A stretch of DNA of 64,000 bases from Halorubrum aethiopicum (GTDB taxonomy: Archaea; Halobacteriota; Halobacteria; Halobacteriales; Haloferacaceae). Position numbers and translations under genes: made by a program. Below are positions 44,462 through 52,890 of the stretch, piece by piece; within the stretch, counting starts at the first letter, position 1, and the number at the start of each line of letters is the position of its first letter. The DNA lies in the NCBI RefSeq assembly GCF_001542905.1, contig NZ_LOAJ01000001.1, positions 1,302,001 to 1,366,000 of the forward strand, written 5' to 3'. The notes beneath the pieces were generated by a model. That model was given only the letters and a program-made list of their open reading frames with translations. It searched no databases and was not told the DNA's origin.

Positions 44462-44875
44462 ATGTACCGGAGACGGTTCCTGAAGCGGGCCGGGGGGGCC
44501 GGCGTCGCGGTCGGAACCTCGCTCTCGCTCGCCGGCTGTCTCGCGGACCAGTACGACGTCGGGATGACCGCGACCCAGTTCCGTCCGGAGGAGATCACCG
44601 TCGAGGTCGGGGACCGCGTCGTCTGGGAGAACACGAGCGTCCGCGGCCACACCGTCACCGCCTACGAGGACGCGATCCCCGATGGGGCGGAGTACTTCGC
44701 CTCCGGCGGGTTCGAGAGCGAGGCCGCCGCCCGCGAGGCGTGGTCCGACTTCGGCGGCCGCCTCGAGAACGGCGACCGCTTCTCGCACACGTTCTCCGTC
44801 CCCGGCCGCTACGACTACGTCTGTATCCCCCACGAGACGGGCGGGATGGTCGGGGCCGTGATCGTCGAGGAGTGA
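44462..44875 (+). CDS. Halocyanin-like blue copper lipoprotein
   Basis: The 137-residue product begins MYRRRFLKRAGGAGVAVG, a Tat signal with the RR motif, followed by a lipobox LAGC (Cys26). The mature protein is thus exported by Tat and lipid-anchored outside the membrane. The cupredoxin domain has all four type 1 copper ligands: His63 (RGHTV) and Cys121, His124, Met129 (YVCIPHETGGM). Such proteins shuttle electrons in haloarchaeal respiration. ATG at 44462 is chosen because the signal peptide starts there. Two copper-linked genes follow. Confidence 0.93.
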   Translation: MYRRRFLKRAGGAGVAVGTSLSLAGCLADQYDVGMTATQFRPEEITVEVGDRVVWENTSVRGHTVTAYEDAIPDGAEYFASGGFESEAAAREAWSDFGGRLENGDRFSHTFSVPGRYDYVCIPHETGGMVGAVIVEE

Positions 44876-45001
44876 GATGCCGGTCGCCGCCCGCCCTTCT
44901 CCACACGGTTCGCCGGCCCCACACGGTTCGCCGGTTCCACGCCGACCGGAACCGACGAAACCCATTACCGCACGCGTCCCCAACCCGCGGTGAACCACGC
45001 G

Positions 45002-45928
45002 ATGGACCCATCCACCCTGCTCGGCGTCGACGTCCTGTTGTTCCTCGCCATCGGCCTGCTCGGCGGGGCCCACTGTATCGGGATGTGCGGGCCGCTCGTC
45101 ACGACGTACGCGGCCCGGATGGACCCCGACGCGGGCCGGACCGACGGCGGCGGACACGGGACCCGCGGCTCGCGCGGAGCCGACGGCGGCGCGGGCGGCG
45201 CGGCGACGACCCGGACCGACCGCGACGCCCGCGGCGGCCACCTCACCACCTACGAGGTGCGCCAGCACGCGCTGTTCAACCTCGGCCGGACGGCGAGCTA
45301 CGCGCTCATCGGGACGGCGCTCGGCGGGCTCGGCGGGATCGTCCTCGTGACGACCGCGACGCTGACGGGCGCGGCGGGGACGGTCCGCGGCGTCGTCGGC
45401 CTCGGCGTCGGCGCGCTCGTGATGGCGGTCGGCGCTCGGTACGTCCTCGGCGGCGCGACCGGCGGCGTCCACCTGCCGGGACTCGAACGGGTCACCGGCT
45501 GGCTGACCGGCCACGTCGACCGGCTCGCCAACGGGCCGGGGATCGTCGCGCTCGGCGCGGTCCACGGGCTCCTCCCCTGTCCGATCCTCTACCCGGCGTA
45601 CCTCTACGCCTTCGCCAGCGGGTCGGCGCTGTCGGGGGGACTCGCGCTGGCCGCGCTCGGCGTCGGGACGATGCCCGCGGTGTTCCTGTACGGCACCCTG
45701 ATCGGGAGCGTCGACGCGGTCCACCGCCGGCGGGTCCACCGCCTGCTCGGGGTCGCGTTCCTCGCGCTCGGCTACGTCCTGTTCGCCCACGGGCTGATGT
45801 CGGTCGGGGTCCACGTCCCGCACCCGCGGCTCCCGTTCTGGAACCCGCTCGACGCGGGAATGGGCGGGATGAGCGGGATGAGCGGAACGGATTCGATGGC
45901 CGGAATAATCGGTCTCGGAGGTGCCTGA
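45002..45928 (+). CDS. TauE/SafE (DsbD_2)-like membrane protein
   Basis: A 308-residue protein with six or more helices. The N-terminal helix carries GLLGGAHCIGMCGPLVTTYA, with the HC..MC Cys pair typical of the family sitting beside Cu-transport ATPases, and a later helix has GLLPCPILYPAYLYAFASG with another Cys-Pro. A Gly/Arg/Asp-rich loop (about 45-80) is an insertion. The C-terminus is Met/Gly-rich (GMGGMSGMSG), which may bind copper. The start could also be GTG at 44990 (four codons earlier). The next gene begins 3 bp after its stop, so it forms an operon with the P-type ATPase; a role in copper delivery to a terminal oxidase is inference. Confidence 0.85.
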   Translation: MDPSTLLGVDVLLFLAIGLLGGAHCIGMCGPLVTTYAARMDPDAGRTDGGGHGTRGSRGADGGAGGAATTRTDRDARGGHLTTYEVRQHALFNLGRTASYALIGTALGGLGGIVLVTTATLTGAAGTVRGVVGLGVGALVMAVGARYVLGGATGGVHLPGLERVTGWLTGHVDRLANGPGIVALGAVHGLLPCPILYPAYLYAFASGSALSGGLALAALGVGTMPAVFLYGTLIGSVDAVHRRRVHRLLGVAFLALGYVLFAHGLMSVGVHVPHPRLPFWNPLDAGMGGMSGMSGTDSMAGIIGLGGA

Positions 45929-45931
45929 TCG

Positions 45932-48502
45932 ATGGCCGCGGAGGACGGGACGCCAGTCGACGCGAACGGTGACCGCCCGTTCCCCGACTGTACGCTCTGT
46001 GACCTCCCGACCGAGGGCGTCGACGTCGTCGACGACGACGGCAACCGGTTCTGCTGTACCGGCTGCCGGGACGTGTACGACGCGCTCGGCGACGTCGACG
46101 CCGACGCCGAGGACGTCGCGGCGCGGCGGGACCGGAACGCCGCGGCCGCCGTCGACGAGGAGGAGCCCGACCCCGACTCCGGATCGGTCCCCGCGGACCA
46201 CGAGGCGACGTTCCTCGAGGTGGACGGGATGCACTGTGCGACCTGCGAGGCGTTCATCGAGACGGTCGCGACCGACACCGAGGGCGTCAGCGCCGCGAGC
46301 GCCAGCTACGTCACCGACACCGTGCGGATCGACCACGACCCCGAGAGCGTCTCCGCCGACGACCTGGCCGACGCGGTGAGCGGCCTCGGCTACAGCGCGT
46401 ACTCCCGCGACGACGCCTTCTCGCGGCGGCAGTCGGACAACATGGCGACCGCGCGGCTCGCGATCGGCGTGCTCGTCGGGATGGCGGTCATGCTCCAGTA
46501 CGTCGTGTTGATCTACCCGACGTACTTCGCGTTCCCGTTCTACAACGAGCGGACCCTGGAGTACCTCAACCAGGCGATGTCGTCGACGTCGGGGACGTAC
46601 TTCTTCATCGTGATCGGCGTGTTGACGACGATCGTCCTCCTCGTCACCGGCAAGCCGACCCTCAGGGGGGCGTACGTGAGCGCGCGGACGCGCTCGCCGA
46701 ACATGGACCTGCTCGTGGCGATCGCCGCCGTCAGCGCGTACCTCTACAGCACGCTGGCAGTCGCGCTGCTCCCCGACCCCTCCATCTACTACGACGTGAC
46801 GGTCGCTATCATCGTGATCGTCACCGTCGGCAACCACTACGAGTCTTCGGTCAAGCGGCGGGCCACGGAGCTCCTCTCCGACCTCACCGCGGTCCAGGTC
46901 GACACGGCGCGGCGGGTCGGGCGGGCGGGAGCGGGGGAACACGACGAGAACGGGGCCGACGGCGAGCCGACCGAGGTCGCGCTCGACGCGCTGGAGCCGG
47001 GCGACCGCGTGCTCGTTCGCGCGGGCGAACGAATCCCAGTCGACGGCGAGGTCCTCAAGGGGGACGCCGCCGTCGACGAGTCGGTCGTGACGGGGGAGTC
47101 GATGCCGGTCCGCAAGGAGCCGGGCGACGCGGTCGTCGGCGGCTCCGTCGTCGCCGACGGCTCGCTGGCGGTGGCCGTGGGCGAGGACGCGAGCTCGAGT
47201 CTCGACCGCGTCGCGGAGCTCGTCTGGGACCTCCAGAGCGGCAACCACGGCGTCCAGAAGCTCGCCGACCGGCTCGCGACCGTCTTCGTCCCCGTGGTGC
47301 TCGCGATCGCGGTCGTCGCCGCCGCCGCCAATCTCGCGCTCGGGAACGGAGTCGCGACCGCGATGCTCGTCGGACTCACGGTGCTCATCGTCTCGTGTCC
47401 GTGCGCGCTCGGGCTCGCGACCCCGCTCGCGGTCGCCGCCGGGATCCGTGACGCGCTCGAGCGCTCCATCGTCGTCTTCGACGACACCGTCTTCGAGCGG
47501 ATCCGCGGGGCAGACACCGTCGTCTTCGACAAGACTGGGACGCTCACGACCGGCGAGATGCGCCTGCTCGAGCGCGACATCGAGGACGACCTGCTCGCGC
47601 TCGCGTCGGCACTGGAGTCCCGCTCGGCGCACCCGGTCGGCCGGGCGATCGCGGCGGCACGGGCGGACGGAGGGGGGAAGGCCCGCGGCGGCGGCCCCGC
47701 CACCGACGGCGGGACGGTGGCCGAGGGGACGGTCGAGGCTCCGGACGACGTCCCCGCCGACCCGACCGTCGATTCCTTCGAGAGCCACCCGCGGGGCGTC
47801 TCCGGCATCGTCGAGGGAAGCGAGGTCGTCGTCGGCCACCCGGCCCTGTTCGACGAGCGGGGCTGGACCGTTCCGGAGGCGGTCCGCGAGGCGGTCGCGG
47901 CCGCCCGAGACGTGGGGCGCGTGCCGGTCGCGATCGGTCGCGACGGCGCTGCCGAGGGGCTCGTCGTCGTCGGCGACGAGCTTCGCGAGGGGTGGGAGGA
48001 GACGGTGACCGCGCTCGCCGACTCCGGGATCGAGATTGTCGTGCTGACGGGCGACGACGTCCGCGCGGCGACCGTCTTCCGCGAGCACGACGCGGTCTCG
48101 GAGGTGTTCGCGGGGGTGCCGCCGGAGGGGAAAGCCGAGACGGTCGAGCGGCTGAAGGGCCGCGGGCGGACCGTGATGGTCGGCGACGGCACGAACGACG
48201 CGCCCGCGCTCGCGGCCGCGGACCTCGGGATCGCGCTCGGCGGCGGCACCGCGATGGCGGCCGACGCCGCCGACGTGGCGGTCGTCGACGACGACCTCGC
48301 GTCCATCGAGACGGTCTTCGAGCTGTCGCGAGCGGCAGGCCGGCGCGTGAAGGGGAACATCGGCTGGGCGTTCCTGTACAACGCGGTCGCGGTCCCGCTC
48401 GCGGTGGCCGGGCTCCTGAACCCGCTCTTCGCCGCGGTCGCGATGGGACTCTCCAGCCTGCTCGTGGTGACGAACTCCTCGCGGCCGCTGTTGAAGGAGT
48501 GA
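45932..48502 (+). CDS. Heavy-metal P1B-type ATPase, Cu-type (CcoI/CopA-like)
   Basis: An 856-residue ATP-driven metal pump. The N-terminus has a Cys-rich metal-binding domain (CTLCDLP...FCCTGCRDVYDAL, about 15-50), then an HMA domain with MHCATC (about 100-105), eight membrane helices, TGES in the actuator domain, the Cu-type SCPCALGLATP site in helix 6 (CPC near 489), DKTGTLT (phosphorylated Asp near 533), HP in SAHPVGR and GDGTNDAPAL. The pairing of PF12156-like Cys-rich N-terminus with a TauE/SafE partner matches CcoI/CtpA-type exporters that supply copper to cytochrome oxidase. Cu+ specificity is well supported by CPC; the physiological role is inferred. Confidence 0.93.
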   Translation: MAAEDGTPVDANGDRPFPDCTLCDLPTEGVDVVDDDGNRFCCTGCRDVYDALGDVDADAEDVAARRDRNAAAAVDEEEPDPDSGSVPADHEATFLEVDGMHCATCEAFIETVATDTEGVSAASASYVTDTVRIDHDPESVSADDLADAVSGLGYSAYSRDDAFSRRQSDNMATARLAIGVLVGMAVMLQYVVLIYPTYFAFPFYNERTLEYLNQAMSSTSGTYFFIVIGVLTTIVLLVTGKPTLRGAYVSARTRSPNMDLLVAIAAVSAYLYSTLAVALLPDPSIYYDVTVAIIVIVTVGNHYESSVKRRATELLSDLTAVQVDTARRVGRAGAGEHDENGADGEPTEVALDALEPGDRVLVRAGERIPVDGEVLKGDAAVDESVVTGESMPVRKEPGDAVVGGSVVADGSLAVAVGEDASSSLDRVAELVWDLQSGNHGVQKLADRLATVFVPVVLAIAVVAAAANLALGNGVATAMLVGLTVLIVSCPCALGLATPLAVAAGIRDALERSIVVFDDTVFERIRGADTVVFDKTGTLTTGEMRLLERDIEDDLLALASALESRSAHPVGRAIAAARADGGGKARGGGPATDGGTVAEGTVEAPDDVPADPTVDSFESHPRGVSGIVEGSEVVVGHPALFDERGWTVPEAVREAVAAARDVGRVPVAIGRDGAAEGLVVVGDELREGWEETVTALADSGIEIVVLTGDDVRAATVFREHDAVSEVFAGVPPEGKAETVERLKGRGRTVMVGDGTNDAPALAAADLGIALGGGTAMAADAADVAVVDDDLASIETVFELSRAAGRRVKGNIGWAFLYNAVAVPLAVAGLLNPLFAAVAMGLSSLLVVTNSSRPLLKE

Positions 48503-48511
48503 GGAGGGGGA

Positions 48512-48539
48512 GTCGAGCGTCGGGCTCGTTTTGCTCGAC
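48512..48539 (+). terminator. Possible terminator hairpin after the P-type ATPase gene
   Basis: gtcgagc (48512-48518) can pair with gctcgac (48533-48539) across a loop containing tttt. It lies 10 bp after the ATPase stop. There is no long T-run, so it is tentative. Confidence 0.35.
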
Positions 48540-48689
48540 GCTTCGGATCCATGTCGTCTCTGACGCGTCCACCTGCGGAACTGATGTGAACGGTTCTAAC
48601 GCGCGTTTTCAGAACCGAAAACGAGCGTCTGACGGGGGTCAGACCACCTTGTGCCGCGTTCACACACCCTGGCCAATTCACACAAAGCA

Positions 48690-48696
48690 TTTATAC
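48690..48696 (+). promoter_or_regulatory. TATA element of the S-layer gene
   Basis: tttatac in the stretch gcatttatactg is the clearest TATA-like motif before the S-layer gene. Transcription from it would start near 48718-48722 and leave an untranslated leader of about 140 nt before the ATG at 48860, unusual in a group where most genes are leaderless. Highly expressed S-layer genes of haloarchaea are known to have long leaders. The rest of the 357-bp gap (48503-48859) contains no gene I can support. Confidence 0.55.
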
Positions 48697-48859
48697 TGAA
48701 CCCTACAACACACGGTCGCAACCCCTATCCGAAATGCGTCAGTGGACGAGTAATCCCCGACCGAGTCCGGCTGTACAACGAGACAGGGTAGGCGACGACG
48801 ACCGGGCGCGTCTCGAAGGTCAGGAGAAAGCCGCTGATGCGATGCGAACGAAATAAACA

Positions 48860-51800
48860 ATGACAAACGACAATAACTCAACGCGGAAGAAGGCTAATGC
48901 GGTCTTCTTCAGCTTGATCGTGGTACTGTCCATGGTCGGCGTTGGCTTTGCCGGGTCCGCGACAGCACTCGGTACCAACGACGACTATCTGGACGTGAAC
49001 GGCGACGAGAAACAGGGAGGCGTTGTCTTCCAGGGTCAGGACCTTTACCTGGTTGGCGACTCGGTTAATGGCAGCAACGGCGCAACCGTTAACCTTCGCC
49101 GAGTCACCGAGTACAACGACTCCAACGCTGTCACGAACAGCGAGCAGGTCGAACAGCTTACTGTCGAGGCGTTAGATAGTGACTTCCCGAGTGCTGTGGG
49201 CTCGGGAGGCCAGGTCGTCGAGATCGACACAGACGATCTCGAGGCCGGTGACTACTTCGTCCGTGGCGTCGGTGACTTGGCAGTCAATCCTCAGCAGTCT
49301 GAGACATTCGAGGTCACGGTGCAGGACCTCTCTGCTGAGTTTGACGATGAGGAAGTCACCGATGAAGGTGCGAACTCGGTGACCGAACTCGATGTCAGTT
49401 CCGACCGTGGAACGTACTCCACGAACGTGAGTGCTAACGGCGATCTCAGTGAGACGGAACTGATTAATGTCCTGGTAACTGGTGAGAACGTGGATGTCGA
49501 CAGCAACGGATACATTAACGGCTCCACAATCACCCCCAGTGATGCGGTTACTGTACAGGATCTCCGTAACATCCTGGTCAACGTGCGTGGTAACGTCAGC
49601 GTTGATGATGCTGGGAACCCGACACTCGAAAGTAGTAGCACTGAGATAGGTGATTCCAACATCACGCTGGATGAGGCCATCGCTACGGACGCTAACCCAT
49701 TCGGTGCTGTCGTTTACAACACAAACGAAGAGGATGCTGACGAAAAGGTCGGCCTGTACCAGCAGCCCGACACCGCGGCTGACGTCAGCTTTGCCGGAGT
49801 TGACACGGGCGACTACGAGTTCAACTTCGACGTCGGTGACACAGAAGCCTCGGATAACGCGTCGATCACGGTGAACGAGCAGGACACGACCGGTGACTTC
49901 AGTCAGGGTGTCTACACCCAGACTGCGGGTGACGTCGTGAACATGACGCTCGAGCTCGAGGACACCGACGACGCATACATCCAGGTTGGTGACGAGGAAT
50001 CCGGCTTCGTCGATGTCCTCTACGTTGAGGACGACGACGACGACGGCGAGGTCACCTTCCAGGTTAACACTCGTCTGCTGGGAACGTACGGACCTGATGA
50101 TGACGTGTACAACACTGAGGATGACATCGTCGAGAGCCTAACCCACGGTGGCATTAGCGACGCAGACGACGTGCCTCGGTTCGAGGATGAGGATGGAAAC
50201 GGCATCGGGTTCAACGGTTATCTCGAACAGCTGGATCTGATCGACTCTGGAGAGAGTCCGGAAGACCAGCTCGTCCGGCCGCTTCAGCCCACCAGCTACG
50301 AAGTTGCCGCGAACGGGAACGATCTCTTCGTCGTGAACGAGGACGATGAGTCCGAGCTCGACAACGAGATCGACCTCGCGACGCTCGAACTGACTGAACC
50401 TGGTGTCGGCAACATCCAGACATGGACCGCTCCGTCCGACAACGCGGATGCGGACACTGACCTTCAGGATGTCCTCGATACCGTGAATCAGACGAGCGAG
50501 ATCGCAGAAGACGACCGTCTCGTCATCCAGGCCGAGGCAACCGGTATCTACGGTCACATGGTTGCCATTGACGACGACGGCTTCGACGCGCTTAACAACG
50601 GCTTCAGCGCGTCCACGCTGGATACGCTCGACAACCGCGAGGGTGAGGGTGTGAACATCGAAATCGAGGCTGACGACGCGACTGGCAACCAGGACGCGAC
50701 GTCACTCGATCTCGCTGGTGCATCTGAGAGTGATATCATCGTGCTCGTTGACAACGACAGCGGCCAGATGTTCATTGTCGTTGACACGAGTTCCAGCGAT
50801 GCCTTCGACGGTACGCTCGATCCGGACGCCGAGTTCACGGCCGAGATCGAGTACGAAGGTGACGCGGACAACCGCTTCGAATTCAACGGAACCAGCGTCC
50901 TCGGCGGTGCGGGCGGCGATTCCACCGAGGCTGCGTTCCCGTACTTCCAGGCCGGTGACGACGTGACTCAGACCTCAACGGGCGACTTCACGATCGCCGA
51001 GCGCGACGCGACCTTCGACAACATGGACGGTGAGGAAGTCCAGGTCGCTCTCAGCGAATCTGCGACGGTCAGCGGAATGACGAACGTTGCGCCCGGTTCA
51101 GATGCCAGCGTGCGCATCCAGTCGGCTGAGGGCGTTTCGCCCTCGTTCGTTGAGACGTCTGATGTCCAGATCAACAGCGACGGAACCTTCAGCGCCGAGT
51201 TCGACGTGAGCGCCCAGTCCGTCAACGACACGGGTACGGTCAGCTTCCGTGTCGACGGCAGCTCCGTTGCTGACTCCGACATGCGGATCGTCGAGACGGT
51301 CGGCGAACCCGCCAACTTCGCCGTCTCCGATCTCAACCCGCAGGACGTGACCGTCACGTCCGGTGACGTCATCGATGTCTCCGCAACGGTTGAGAACACG
51401 GGCGAGAACGAGGCGACCCAGACCGTGACGTTCCAGGTCGGCGGTAACACCATCGCCGAGCAGGACGTCACGCTCGACGGCGGCGAGAGCATGACCGTCG
51501 AGTTCACCGACATCGACACGTCCAGTCTCGATGCCGGTGACTACGAGCACGGCGTCTTCACCGACGACGACAGCCAGACGGCCACGCTGACCGTCGAGGC
51601 TGCCGACACCGGTGGTGACGACGGTGCCTCCGACGACGGAGAGACTGACGACGGTGCCTCCGACGACGGAGAGACTGACGACGGTGCCTCCGACGACGGA
51701 GAGACCGACGACGGTGCCTCCGACGACGGAGAGACCGACGACGGTGCCTCCGACGACGGCTCCGGTGATGACGGCTCGACGGACGACAGCACGCCCGGCT

Positions 51801-51868
51801 TCGGCGCGCTCGTCGCCCTCGTCGCCCTCATCGCTGCTGCCCTGCTCGCGACGCGGCGTCGCGACTAA
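48860..51868 (+). CDS. S-layer glycoprotein with PGF-CTERM anchor
   Basis: The 1002-residue secreted protein forms the surface lattice. It has a Sec signal peptide (about 1-37: NNSTRKKANAVFFSLIVVLSMVGVGFAGSATAL), a long acidic ectodomain with many N-x-S/T sequons, and a linker of DDGASDDGET repeats (about residues 920-967). The C-terminus TPGFGALVALVALIAAALLATRRRD is a PGF-CTERM signal: PGF, membrane helix, Arg-rich tail. ArtA (encoded at 13753-14715) is the known processor of such signals. Codon use is less GC-rich than neighbouring genes (many gtt, act, gat codons), suggesting a different history or selection for expression. It is flanked by surface-glycan genes. Confidence 0.95.
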   Translation: MTNDNNSTRKKANAVFFSLIVVLSMVGVGFAGSATALGTNDDYLDVNGDEKQGGVVFQGQDLYLVGDSVNGSNGATVNLRRVTEYNDSNAVTNSEQVEQLTVEALDSDFPSAVGSGGQVVEIDTDDLEAGDYFVRGVGDLAVNPQQSETFEVTVQDLSAEFDDEEVTDEGANSVTELDVSSDRGTYSTNVSANGDLSETELINVLVTGENVDVDSNGYINGSTITPSDAVTVQDLRNILVNVRGNVSVDDAGNPTLESSSTEIGDSNITLDEAIATDANPFGAVVYNTNEEDADEKVGLYQQPDTAADVSFAGVDTGDYEFNFDVGDTEASDNASITVNEQDTTGDFSQGVYTQTAGDVVNMTLELEDTDDAYIQVGDEESGFVDVLYVEDDDDDGEVTFQVNTRLLGTYGPDDDVYNTEDDIVESLTHGGISDADDVPRFEDEDGNGIGFNGYLEQLDLIDSGESPEDQLVRPLQPTSYEVAANGNDLFVVNEDDESELDNEIDLATLELTEPGVGNIQTWTAPSDNADADTDLQDVLDTVNQTSEIAEDDRLVIQAEATGIYGHMVAIDDDGFDALNNGFSASTLDTLDNREGEGVNIEIEADDATGNQDATSLDLAGASESDIIVLVDNDSGQMFIVVDTSSSDAFDGTLDPDAEFTAEIEYEGDADNRFEFNGTSVLGGAGGDSTEAAFPYFQAGDDVTQTSTGDFTIAERDATFDNMDGEEVQVALSESATVSGMTNVAPGSDASVRIQSAEGVSPSFVETSDVQINSDGTFSAEFDVSAQSVNDTGTVSFRVDGSSVADSDMRIVETVGEPANFAVSDLNPQDVTVTSGDVIDVSATVENTGENEATQTVTFQVGGNTIAEQDVTLDGGESMTVEFTDIDTSSLDAGDYEHGVFTDDDSQTATLTVEAADTGGDDGASDDGETDDGASDDGETDDGASDDGETDDGASDDGETDDGASDDGSGDDGSTDDSTPGFGALVALVALIAAALLATRRRD
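51617..51759 (+). repeat. 30-bp tandem repeat inside the S-layer gene
   Basis: Four complete copies and a partial fifth of a 30-bp unit beginning gacgacggtgcctccgacg encode DDGASDDGET. Copies differ by only one base (gagact/gagacc), so the array is recent or kept homogeneous and could change length by slippage. Confidence 0.9.
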
Positions 51869-51892
51869 GGCAGCCACCTCGTTCGAGTAACC

Positions 51893-51932
51893 ACCGGCCC
51901 CGCGCCGGTCATCCACGCGGGCTTTCTTTATT
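51893..51932 (+). terminator. Likely terminator of the S-layer gene
   Basis: A 6-bp hairpin (accggc 51893-51898 and gccggt 51904-51909, loop cccgc) is followed about 12 bp later by ctttctttatt, a T-rich run typical of archaeal termination. It starts about 25 bp after the S-layer stop. Confidence 0.55.
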
Positions 51933-51944
51933 CGAGCGCTACAC

Positions 51945-52269
51945 CGACCAGCGACGGCGAACGTGTTGACCGACGTTCTCGAGGAAGTCCTCACTATCTT
52001 CAGGCACGAGCCGGGCACAATGTCGCTATCGAAACGCTCGATGCGCTCATCGAGAGTAGCAGGTTCTCACTCGTCCGGATGTCGAAGTCGGACTTCGACG
52101 CCGGCCGCTCGTTGTTCCGTCGTCACGAGCAACTCTCGTTGACGGATACCGTGATCGCTGCGACGATACATCGCAAAAGGATCGAACACGTCTAGTTTCG
52201 ATGACGGCCTTCGACGCCGTTCCCGATCTCACTCGTCTCACGACATCTGAGAATCCGTTCGAGAGCTAG
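51945..52269 (+). pseudogene. Decayed VapC-like PIN toxin gene remnant
   Basis: There is no usable open frame here, yet pieces in different frames align in order with VapC proteins such as the intact one at 61542-61973. From about 51952 one reads PATANVLTDVLEEVLTIFRHE, then after a frame change HNVAIETLDALIESSRFSLV...FRRHEQLSLTDTVIAATIHRKRIEHV, then a TAG, then another frame giving FDAVPDLTRLTTSENPFES and a stop at 52267-52269. The N-terminus with the first catalytic Asp is absent. At least two frameshifts or deletions and one in-frame stop are present, so it is dead. No matching antitoxin is seen between it and the S-layer gene. Confidence 0.85.
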
Positions 52270-52329
52270 ATCGACCGTCCCACCGCAGTCGAAACGGATT
52301 CTAGACCCCTTTCGGAAACGGGTTTCCCT

Positions 52330-52776
52330 CTACTCCACGGGAACCCGGAGGTCCTCGACGCGGCGGGCGCGATAGAAGCGCACGTAGCGGGTCGCGATCC
52401 GCCAGCCGACGACCGCGAGCCCAGCGCCGCTTGCGTTGGTGAGCACGTCGTCGTAGGCCGCGGTACGGACCGACAGCGTCGACTGGAGCAGCTCGATCCC
52501 GATCCCGTAGGCGGCGACCGCGAGGAAGACGAGCGCGAGGACCTGCCAGTCGGGTCGCGGCGTATCGTGGAGGGTGTACGCGAGCGCCGCGGCGAGCCCG
52601 CCGTACGCCAGCAGGTGGAGCCACGTCGAGTAGCCGAGCACGCCGAAGGGCCCGGTGCGGAAGGTGCCGCTGCCCGGCGCGGGCACGACGGAATAGAGAA
52701 GGATGACGAGCGCGACGAGCACGACGGCACCCCAGCGGACGCCCCGCGGGATCAGCGGCAGCCGGATCCGAGCCAT
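52330..52776 (-). CDS. VanZ family membrane protein
   Basis: A 148-residue protein with four helices in the VanZ layout: RWGAVVLVALVILLYSVVPAPGSG (about 13-36), YSTWLHLLAYGGLAAALAYTL (the conserved D/S-x-x-x-H-x-x-x-Y pattern, about 49-69), VLALVFLAVAAYGIGIELLQST (conserved Glu), and AAYDDVLTNASGAGLAVVGW (conserved D..N..G). The molecular function of VanZ-like proteins is not settled; they often sit near surface-polysaccharide genes, as here. ATG at 52774-52776 is chosen as the first before the helix. It is divergent from the STT3-like gene starting at 52891. Confidence 0.88.
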   Translation of the reverse strand: MARIRLPLIPRGVRWGAVVLVALVILLYSVVPAPGSGTFRTGPFGVLGYSTWLHLLAYGGLAAALAYTLHDTPRPDWQVLALVFLAVAAYGIGIELLQSTLSVRTAAYDDVLTNASGAGLAVVGWRIATRYVRFYRARRVEDLRVPVE

Positions 52777-52890
52777 GTACGCTCGGTGGCGGAGGGGCGG
52801 ACCTAAAACGCCCGGTCTTCGGCAGGATGGAGTGCGTACGACCCGGCGACAACGGAGGGTTTTACCCGGTCGCCCGCACAGGGTCGGGTA

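Noticed and set aside
44282-48088. Very long minus-strand open frame (over 1,200 codons) across the copper genes, and similar ones opposite ileS, infB, the sugar transferase and hyuA
   Set aside because: These are mirror frames of high-GC genes. Their translations are Arg/Val/Asp-rich with no recognisable motifs, while the opposite strand codes for clear families.
51617-51759. Tandem repeat considered as a CRISPR array
   Set aside because: The 30-bp units are directly adjacent and in frame inside the S-layer gene, coding for an acidic linker.
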